From the NCBI GenBank assembly GCA_902806395.1, contig CADCWH010000116.1, positions 1-7,452 on the forward strand: DNA of 7,452 nt, in the 5' to 3' direction. Shown in pieces: positions 1-4,597 of this stretch. Position 1 is the first letter of the stretch. Each line of letters opens with the position of its first letter. The translations under genes were made by a program, and so were the position numbers. The notes under the pieces were generated by a model, which saw nothing but the letters and a program-made list of their open reading frames with translations, ran no database searches and was not told the DNA's origin. The stretch comes from an uncultured Thermomicrobiales bacterium (GTDB lineage: Bacteria; Chloroflexota; Chloroflexia; Thermomicrobiales; UBA6265).

Positions 1-76
1 CACCCCGGATGCCCTCGTAGACCTGCTGGTACAGCGGTACCGCCAGCGCCCGGTCGATCGTCACGAATAGGTCCAC
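1..76 (-). CDS. GntR/MocR-type transcriptional regulator, N-terminus only (cut by left edge)
   Basis: Reading the minus strand from a GTG at 76-74 gives 25 codons with no stop to the edge. They begin MDLFVTIDRALAV and continue PLYQQVYEGIRG. The 'PLYQQVYEGIR' pattern is the hallmark first helix of the GntR-type winged-helix domain, and the 'LFVTIDR' lead-in is typical of MocR-type proteins, which fuse this domain to an aminotransferase-like PLP-binding domain. Only the first helix is visible, so the MocR assignment rests on that lead-in; a plain GntR regulator is possible. A strong ribosome-binding site (GGAAGG, 8 nt before the GTG) supports the start. The gene diverges from the 62-aa/199-aa/SIS cluster, the usual arrangement for a regulator controlling its neighbour, so it probably senses a metabolite of that cluster. 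No clear -10/-35 was found for it. Confidence 0.72.
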   Translation of the reverse strand, partial: MDLFVTIDRALAVPLYQQVYEGIRG

Positions 77-213
77 CCCGGTGCCCTTCCCGTGTCCTGC
101 CGACCTTCCGGGCAACGGCTCACCGGCCCCATGGTCGTCCCGCGTTTGGCCCACACCGCCGAGACGAACCACCGTCGGCCGTCCGAGTCGTCGAGTGGCC
201 TGGAGGATCGGCC

Positions 214-402
214 ATGAGATGGCCCTGGCGCAAGGCCACCTGGGCAACTATCCTCGAATCGAACCCCGATCCACCGCACCGGTGCGTCACCCGCCAGTGG
301 TCCAACGGCCCCGGCACGCACCTCACGCTGCCGATCGACCTTGCCTTCGGTGCTGATGTCGGGGACACCACCGGGCTCGGGAACCAGGAGAACGCGACAT
401 GA
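214..402 (+). CDS. small hypothetical protein (62 aa), uncertain
   Basis: This short ORF starts at ATG 214 and ends in a TGA that overlaps the ATG of the next gene (ATGA at 399-402), the classic layout for translational coupling. It has a good Shine-Dalgarno site, GGAGG at 202-206, 7 nt before the start. About four fifths of its third codon positions are G or C, as in the surrounding real genes. The product is Trp- and Arg-rich at its N-terminus (MRWPWRKATWATILES) and polar afterwards, with no membrane segment, signal peptide or metal motif I can identify. I recognise no family. It may be a genuine small gene at the head of the operon, or a leader ORF that tunes translation of the 199-aa gene. 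High GC alone can create such ORFs, so this is a tentative call. Confidence 0.42.
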   Translation: MRWPWRKATWATILESNPDPPHRCVTRQWSNGPGTHLTLPIDLAFGADVGDTTGLGNQENAT

Positions 403-998
403 GCCACGTCCCCATGCCCGTCGACATCGCGCCGGACCGATCGGAGTCGCTACCCGCTGGGGCGATCGACCCAGGTGAGTCGACGTTCATGCCCCCGTCA
501 CCGCCGGGCGTCGCTGCCGAATACCGTCACCACGACCGCCTCGTCACGCCAGGAGTCGATCTCATCGGACCCGGCACTCACCTGAAGTGGTATGACCTCC
601 ACCTGATGGGGACCGATGTGCCGGCCGAGATCGACCAGGCCGCCCGGGAGGCCGTCCGGCGAGAGATCGCCTCCGGGTTGGATAGCGACCCAACCAATGG
701 GGACGGCCAGACCTTGACGCTTGGCCTGGTGGTGCTGCATGTCTCCGAACCGATCACTTTCCTGATCATCGGCACCTGGCGTGGCAACCAGGAACTCTGG
801 ACCACGACGGCGGTGCGCCCGACCGCCGGCGGCGCGTTGGCGATGCTGCCCGGCGTCCGTCATCGCCCCAACCTGTGCGTCTGGGAAATGGCGCCGGTCT
901 GGCACGAGCGACAGGCTTGGGTCCGCTATCTCCGTTCCCCCCGCGACGACGCTGCCCGCGAGACATTCCTGGCCGACCGCCTGGATGGGCTCGTCTGA
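399..998 (+). CDS. conserved-looking hypothetical protein (199 aa), family not recognised
   Basis: A 199-residue soluble protein with no signal peptide, membrane helix or known nucleotide-binding motif. The start at ATG 399 is well supported by AGGAG at 386-390, 8 nt upstream. The first 45 or so residues are Pro/Asp-rich and look variable. From about residue 50 the protein looks like an ordered domain: 'GTHLKWYDLH', then a hydrophobic strand-rich stretch 'LTLGLVVLHV', then 'FLIIGTWRGNQELWTT', 'NLCVWEMAPVWHERQAW' and a C-terminal 'RYLRSPRDDAARETFLAD' helix. The density of Trp, His, Arg and Glu in these blocks suggests a ligand pocket or conserved fold, but I cannot name one. It is followed after 71 bp by the SIS gene on the same strand and is probably co-transcribed with it. 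Its role may therefore lie in binding or processing the same substrate; that is inference. Confidence 0.85.
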   Translation: MSHVPMPVDIAPDRSESLPAGAIDPGESTFMPPSPPGVAAEYRHHDRLVTPGVDLIGPGTHLKWYDLHLMGTDVPAEIDQAAREAVRREIASGLDSDPTNGDGQTLTLGLVVLHVSEPITFLIIGTWRGNQELWTTTAVRPTAGGALAMLPGVRHRPNLCVWEMAPVWHERQAWVRYLRSPRDDAARETFLADRLDGLV

Positions 999-1069
999 CG
1001 CCCGCGCGACGACCCGGCCGGCGAAGGTCTCGTCCGGTCCCGCACGACCCGAAACGGAGGCACGTCCTC

Positions 1070-2158
1070 ATGACCGCGATGACACCCGCCACGGCCGCCC
1101 CCTCGGCCATGGAGACCACGCTCCGGCGTCAGCCGGATGACCTTCGCCGGCTGCTGGGGGAAGGATGGGGACAGGCTGAGGCGGCGGCGGCGATGCTGAC
1201 CCAAGCCCGTCGCATCTCGCTGGTCGGGATCGGCACCAGCTACCACGCCGCGATGGTCGGTGCCTGGCTCTTCCGGGCCGTGGGGTTCGACGCGCGGGCT
1301 CTCTCCTCCTCGGATGTCGCACGGTATCCCGACCAATGGGGGATCGGCCCGGGGGAGGCGGTGGTCGTGATGGCCCACACCGGGGTCAAGACCGACTCCG
1401 CGACGGTCCTCCGCCTGGCGGCCGGGTCGGGCGCGACCGTGCTATCCGTCGGCAGCCTGACCGCCGAGCACCCGGGCTCCGGACTGGTCCTGCGGACGGT
1501 GCCGCGGGAGACCTCCGCCGCCTATACCGCCTCGCACCTGACCACGATGGTCGTCCTCACTCAGGTCGCGGCCGTAGCCGGGGAGGCGAGGGGGGCAGCG
1601 GGTACGACCGGGTTCCGGGAGGCACTCTCGGGGCTGCCCGAGCAGGTCGCGGCGACCATCGACCGGGCTGCGGAGATCCAGCCAATCGCCGCCCTGGCCA
1701 ATGGGCGCCGGGTCTACGCGACCGCAGCCGGGCCGAACGAGGCTACGGCCCTCGAATTCACGATCAAGGCCCGGGAAGCCGCGCACGGTTGGGTCGACGC
1801 GATGGCCCTGGAGCAGTTCCTCCACGGTCCGGCCGTGGCCGTGAACCGTGACGACCTCGCGATCGTGGTCCACGTCCCCGGTGCCGCCGCCGAGCGAACC
1901 TCGGCCGTGGCCGGAGTCCTAGCGGCGATGGGGGCTCGTCTCTGGGTGATCGGTCAACCGGCTCCGGACGCACCGGACGCGGACGCCTTTACCCTCCCGG
2001 GCTTAGCCGGGATGCCGGAGGTCCTGACCCCGCTCTTGGCCGTGGTCCCGATGCAGATCCTCGCGCTCCAGATGGCGATCCTGCGCGGGACGAACCCGGA
2101 CACCTTCCGCCGCGACGACCCAACCTACGCGGCCGCATTCGGGCGGCTGACGCTCTGA
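1070..2158 (+). CDS. SIS-domain sugar isomerase/deglycase-like protein (GlmS C-terminal half homologue)
   Basis: A 362-aa protein resembling the isomerase half of glucosamine-6-phosphate synthase, with two SIS domains (about 40-170 and 205-340). A GlmS-like linker motif lies at 14-22 (METTLRRQP). The sugar-phosphate loop GIGTSYHA is at 53-60 and AHTGVKTDS at 102-110. The block from EFTIKARE to FLHGPAVAV (229-258) aligns without gaps to the GlmS active site, placing K233, E236 and H252 at the positions of E. coli Lys485, Glu488 and His504. The N-terminal glutaminase domain is absent, and the C-terminus (TNPDTFRRDDPTY, then RLTL) has no lysine matching GlmS Lys603. It is therefore unlikely to be a synthase and more likely a deaminase, deglycase (FrlB-like) or aldose-ketose isomerase on a phosphorylated amino sugar or fructosamine. 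The start at 1070 is chosen for GGAGG at 1056-1060, 9 nt upstream; the frame is open further upstream, but that part reads as shadow of the preceding gene. It is probably in one operon with that gene. Confidence 0.9.
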   Translation: MTAMTPATAAPSAMETTLRRQPDDLRRLLGEGWGQAEAAAAMLTQARRISLVGIGTSYHAAMVGAWLFRAVGFDARALSSSDVARYPDQWGIGPGEAVVVMAHTGVKTDSATVLRLAAGSGATVLSVGSLTAEHPGSGLVLRTVPRETSAAYTASHLTTMVVLTQVAAVAGEARGAAGTTGFREALSGLPEQVAATIDRAAEIQPIAALANGRRVYATAAGPNEATALEFTIKAREAAHGWVDAMALEQFLHGPAVAVNRDDLAIVVHVPGAAAERTSAVAGVLAAMGARLWVIGQPAPDAPDADAFTLPGLAGMPEVLTPLLAVVPMQILALQMAILRGTNPDTFRRDDPTYAAAFGRLTL

Positions 2159-2189
2159 CGAAGCCGACAGCGAGCAGATGATAGCCGGA

Positions 2190-2245
2190 GGCCCGTAGGC
2201 AAGAGGCGGCAGGACCGTGGTCCTGCCGCCTCTTGCCTACGGGCC
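2190..2245. terminator. perfect 27-bp inverted repeat, probable bidirectional terminator
   Basis: The left arm at 2190-2216 and the right arm at 2219-2245 are exact reverse complements, separated by only GT at 2217-2218. It lies 31 bp after the SIS stop codon and about 83 bp beyond the stop of the convergent hsp20 gene, so it could end transcription from both sides. No T-run follows either arm, so it is not a textbook intrinsic terminator. It may instead block polymerase through sheer stem stability, protect 3' ends, or be a copy of a dispersed palindromic repeat. Confidence 0.6.
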
Positions 2246-2328
2246 CGATGGTGGGTCTGGCCGATCGACCGAGGAATGTTCCCCGCCCGAGCGCGCGAGA
2301 CCGGCGAGAACGTCCAGGGGGATACGCG

Positions 2329-2940
2329 TCAACTGGTCGGAGTGGTGGGGGACTGGGCGGCATCGTCTGCCGGTGATGGGTCGCCGGGGCCCGCGCCGAC
2401 GGCGGGGTGCGAACCATTCGCGGTGCTCCCCCCGGGTGTGATCTCGTCCAGGGAACGGCTGGCCGAACGGATCGTGATCTGGCGAGCGCGGGCGACCTCG
2501 GCGCGGGGCAGCGTCAGGCGCAGCACGCCGTTGTCCACGGTGGCGTCAGCGCGGGCGGAATCGACATCGATCGGCAGCGCCACCGAGCGCCGGAAGCCGC
2601 CATGTCCTAACTCGTGCAGATACCAGGTCGCACCGCCCCCCTCGTCTGACGCGGCCACATTGGGAAGGTGCCCCGCGATCGTGACGGTGTTCTGGTTGAC
2701 GGTGATCTCGACATCGTCCGGCCCCAATCCCGGGATCGCGGCGATGATCACCACCGCCTCGTCGGTCGCGTAGACATCGAGGGGAAGGGCAGCCCGACTG
2801 GTCGCTCCGGCGCCGTGCCCGTTCCCGGCCAGCGCTCCCCGGAACGGCCCGCCAAAGCTGTCCGAGACGAGGCGATCCATCGCCTCCCGGAGGCTGATGA
2901 ACTCCTCTCCGAATGACCCACCCTGCTGTCGATTCACCAT
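2329..2940 (-). CDS. Hsp20/alpha-crystallin family small heat-shock protein
   Basis: A 203-aa cytoplasmic holdase chaperone that would bind unfolding proteins as large oligomers. A short N-terminal arm with amphipathic character (FGEEFISLREAMDRLVSD, about 10-27) precedes a Gly/Ala linker. The alpha-crystallin domain spans about 50-157. It opens with LPLDVYATDEAVVIIAAIPG and ends with the family signature 'DNGVLRLTLPR' (136-146). An I-x-I motif (ITI, 155-157) is present for oligomer contacts. The remaining 45 residues form a Gly/Ser/Pro/Thr/Asp-rich, probably disordered tail, longer than the usual few residues after I-x-I; the family is generally about 140-170 aa. The start ATG at 2940-2938 follows AAAGGG by 8 nt. 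The gene has its own promoter at 2991-3019 and diverges from the GNAT gene. No CIRCE (HrcA) element is seen. Confidence 0.93.
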   Translation of the reverse strand: MVNRQQGGSFGEEFISLREAMDRLVSDSFGGPFRGALAGNGHGAGATSRAALPLDVYATDEAVVIIAAIPGLGPDDVEITVNQNTVTIAGHLPNVAASDEGGGATWYLHELGHGGFRRSVALPIDVDSARADATVDNGVLRLTLPRAEVARARQITIRSASRSLDEITPGGSTANGSHPAVGAGPGDPSPADDAAQSPTTPTS

Positions 2941-2990
2941 CGTCGTGTCCCTTTCCGGCGGAGCCTCCCGCCCCGCACTTCACTCATCCC

Positions 2991-3019
2991 ATGATATCAC
3001 CCCAACTCATACCGATCAA
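2991..3019 (-). promoter_or_regulatory. putative sigma-70-type promoter of the hsp20 gene
   Basis: On the minus strand, a -35 TTGATC (3019-3014) and a -10 TATCAT (2996-2991) are separated by exactly 17 bp. They match the consensus at 4/6 and 5/6 positions in an otherwise GC-rich region. The predicted start is near 2984, giving a leader of about 44 nt. The hexamer ACTCAT occurs at 2982-2987 (plus strand, at the predicted start) and 3005-3010 (in the spacer). Its reverse complement lies at 3025-3030, just upstream of the -35. This could be a regulator site, but that is speculative. Confidence 0.55.
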
Positions 3020-3201
3020 TCAAGATGAGTCGGTTCATGTAGTCCTCGTTAGTCGGCACCGTGCGTAACCCCCGGCGATCCCGGCGATGCCCATTCGGTT
3101 CACGGCCAAGCGATACTCTCGCTCTCAAGTCGATCTGGATCTGACCCAGCCTGGCCGGGCGGGTCGACGCACCGCCGGCGAGCGGGGAGGAGCGGGGCGC
3201 G

Positions 3202-3681
3202 ATGGGCGATGAGGTCACGATCCGGACCTTGAGGGCGACCGATCGAGACGCCTATGTCCGGGAGGTCCACCGCCTCGCGCCCGTGGGCAACCCGAGCAGG
3301 CGGGACCCGGGGATCCTCGCCGATTGGCTCCGTCGCTTCGCGTCCGGCGATCTCGACGCCGAGCGCCCGCTGGGACACGAGACGTTCGTCGCGGTCGGGC
3401 CGAACGACGAACCGCTCGGCTGGCTCGCGATCCAGCCAGACCAAGAGTATTTCACCGGCCGTGACCGGGCCTATGTGATGGTCCTGCTGGTGGCCGGGGG
3501 CGCCGACGGCCGGGGTATTGGCCGGGCCCTGATGGCGCGTGCCGAGACATGGGCTCGGGAACACGGCTATGACGAGATCGCCCTCGACGTCTTCGCCAAT
3601 AACGATCGCGCCCACGATTTCTACGCCCGGGCCGGGTTCCGCCCAGACCTCCACCGTCTGGTCAAGCGCCTCGACGACTGA
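3202..3681 (+). CDS. GNAT-family N-acetyltransferase
   Basis: A 159-aa single-domain protein of the Gcn5-related acetyltransferase superfamily, which moves an acetyl group from acetyl-CoA to an amine. The N-terminus VTIRTLRATDRDAYV is the typical first strand and helix. Motif A, about 94-111, carries the acetyl-CoA pyrophosphate loop in 'GADGRGIGRALM' (R/Q-x-x-G-x-G/A). Motif B reads 'LDVFANNDRAHDFYARAGF' (128-146), with the usual Asn and Tyr near the active site. The length is normal for the family. The substrate cannot be read from the sequence; small molecules, peptides and protein N-termini are all possible. The start ATG at 3202 lies 11 nt after GGAGG (3186-3190). The gene diverges from hsp20 and converges on the Fur-family gene, so it is probably transcribed alone. 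I found no convincing promoter hexamers for it. Confidence 0.9.
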   Translation: MGDEVTIRTLRATDRDAYVREVHRLAPVGNPSRRDPGILADWLRRFASGDLDAERPLGHETFVAVGPNDEPLGWLAIQPDQEYFTGRDRAYVMVLLVAGGADGRGIGRALMARAETWAREHGYDEIALDVFANNDRAHDFYARAGFRPDLHRLVKRLDD

Positions 3682-3749
3682 CTCCTGCCCCCGACCACGC
3701 TTGGCATCCCCATCATGCGGCCCCCATCCGCCATGGCCACCATAGGGCA

Positions 3750-3784
3750 CCCCGGGACGACCGGCACCCCGTAGTGACCCGGGG
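3750..3784. terminator. weak hairpin candidate between convergent genes
   Basis: A 7-bp GC-only inverted repeat (CCCCGGG at 3750-3756, CCCGGGG at 3778-3784) has a 21-nt loop and sits 68 bp after the GNAT stop codon. There is no T-run. A direct repeat GGCACCCC (3746-3753, 3763-3770) overlaps it. It might help terminate the GNAT transcript, but such hairpins arise easily in GC-rich DNA. Confidence 0.2.
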
Positions 3785-3845
3785 CCAATTACGGACCCGG
3801 CGGAATCGTGGCGGGCGGCGTATGGGCGACGCCTGGCTGACTGAC

Positions 3846-3863
3846 GACGTGAGCGAACACGTC
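3846..3863. terminator. weak hairpin candidate downstream of the Fur-family gene
   Basis: GACGTG at 3846-3851 and CACGTC at 3858-3863 form a 6-bp stem with a 6-nt loop (AGCGAA), 15 bp beyond the stop codon of the minus-strand regulator gene. The position is right for a terminator of that gene. The stem is short and no T-run follows on the minus strand, so support is weak. Confidence 0.22.
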
Positions 3864-3878
3864 AGGTCGAGGCCGGTT

Positions 3879-4340
3879 TTACTCCGGTGCGGCCGCCGCC
3901 TGACAGTGCGCGCAGGTGCCGAAGATCGCCAGGTGATCGATCACGGGCAGGAAACCGTGGTGGCTGGCGATGGCACCGCGGAGCGGTTCGACCAAGGCAT
4001 CGTCGAGGTCCGATTGGTGTCCACATCGGTGACAGACCAGGTGGTGGTGACGACGTCCCTCGAGCAACTCGAAGTGACGAACCCCGCCACCGAGGTCCGT
4101 CTCGGACACGATCCCGCTCTGGCGAAAGGTCTCCAGTGTCCGGTAGACGGTGGATCGGCTGATCTCCGGGGCCCGGCGGGCAACACGCCCGAAGACCTCC
4201 TCGGCCGTCAGGTGGTCTCCGGGCGTGAAGGCCTCCAAGATCAGCACCCTCGGCACCGTCACCCGCAGACCGGCCTCCCGGAGGCGCGCCGCGCTGTCAA
4301 TGGACCGTCTGTCCCCCAACGACGACGGGTCGTCCGGCAT
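3879..4340 (-). CDS. zur: Fur-family metalloregulator, probably the zinc uptake repressor Zur
   Basis: A 153-aa Fur-family repressor. The winged-helix DNA-binding domain spans about 14-85, with 'RVTVPRVLILEAF', 'LTAEEVFGRV' and the recognition helix 'ISRSTVYRTLETF' (60-72). The dimerisation/metal domain follows: 'HFELLEGRRHHHLVCHRCG' supplies Glu/His ligands (E91, H98-100) and the first CxxC (103, 106). The second CxxC (143, 146) completes a structural zinc site. Fur, Zur and PerR share this architecture. Zur is favoured because the gene is divergent from znuACB. With zinc bound it should repress the transporter, and perhaps itself. The start is set at ATG 4340-4338, preceded by GGGAG with 6 nt spacing. 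An ATG six bases upstream (4346) is an alternative. The open frame to 4547 would add about 70 unusual residues and run through the znuA promoter, so it is rejected. Confidence 0.87.
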   Translation of the reverse strand: MPDDPSSLGDRRSIDSAARLREAGLRVTVPRVLILEAFTPGDHLTAEEVFGRVARRAPEISRSTVYRTLETFRQSGIVSETDLGGGVRHFELLEGRRHHHLVCHRCGHQSDLDDALVEPLRGAIASHHGFLPVIDHLAIFGTCAHCQAAAAPE

Positions 4341-4436
4341 GGTCATCTCCCGTCCCAAACCTTCCCGCCCGACTCCCACCGCGTGATCGGGACTACGCTC
4401 CCGCGGCACTCCGGTATCCCGCGCACCGACCGACCG

Positions 4437-4465
4437 TTGACGCACCCACGCGAGACCCATACCAT
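4437..4465 (+). promoter_or_regulatory. putative sigma-70-type promoter of the znuACB operon
   Basis: A -35 TTGACG (4437-4442) and a -10 TACCAT (4460-4465) are separated by exactly 17 bp, matching the consensus at 5/6 and 4/6 positions. The predicted transcription start is near 4472, leaving a leader of about 125 nt before the preferred znuA start at 4598. This is the clearest promoter in the window. Confidence 0.62.
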
Positions 4466-4472
4466 GGGAACC

Positions 4473-4494
4473 TTCGCAGATGCGAATGGTCGCA
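4473..4494. promoter_or_regulatory. candidate Zur operator at the znuA transcription start
   Basis: Three 5-bp half-sites in alternating orientation overlap here. TTCGCA/TGCGAA with a 2-bp spacer makes a 14-bp palindrome at 4473-4486. TGCGA/TCGCA with a 4-bp spacer makes a second at 4481-4494. They begin 7 bp after the -10 hexamer of the znuA promoter, a typical repressor position, in the intergenic region shared with the Fur-family gene. The sequence does not match the AT-rich Zur boxes known from other phyla, so assignment to Zur comes from location only. Confidence 0.42.
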
Positions 4495-4597
4495 ACAAGG
4501 GCTGCCCGAGACATGTGTGACGAACTCCCGTCCCCCGAGGGGTCCACCGGCCCACGTTCGTGGCCCTACCCGCCGCCAACCAGAGAAGGGACCAGCC

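Noticed and set aside
2..70. A plus-strand reading that could be the last 22 codons of an upstream gene ending in TAG
   Set aside because: The minus-strand reading of the same bases gives the clear GntR/MocR start pattern PLYQQVYEGIR with a good ribosome site. The plus-strand peptide matches nothing recognisable.
252..267. A tRNA T-arm-like string on the minus strand (GGTTCGATTC)
   Set aside because: The bases around the loop do not form the 5-bp T stem, and no acceptor, D or anticodon arm is found at the right distances.
875..1069. An upstream extension of the SIS protein in the same frame (427-aa version)
   Set aside because: It overlaps the end of the well-supported 199-aa gene, is Arg/Pro-rich in the manner of a shadow frame, and the GGAGG site before 1070 fixes the start.
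2941..3201. A CIRCE element (HrcA operator) upstream of hsp20
   Set aside because: The expected TTAGCACTC-N9-GAGTGCTAA inverted repeat is not present. Only the short ACTCAT repeats were seen.
2997..3218. A 73-aa minus-strand ORF upstream of hsp20, ending NRLILIDRYELG
   Set aside because: It overlaps the start of the GNAT gene and the hsp20 promoter. I saw no family similarity, and its Arg/Pro-rich body looks like a shadow frame.
3774..4520. A 248-aa plus-strand ORF
   Set aside because: It is antisense to the Fur-family gene, whose domain motifs and cysteine pairs are unmistakable. The plus-strand product resembles no protein.
4341..4547. An N-terminal extension of about 70 residues on the Fur-family regulator
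   Set aside because: It would run through the znuA promoter and operator, has no family similarity, and the shorter form has normal length and its own ribosome site.
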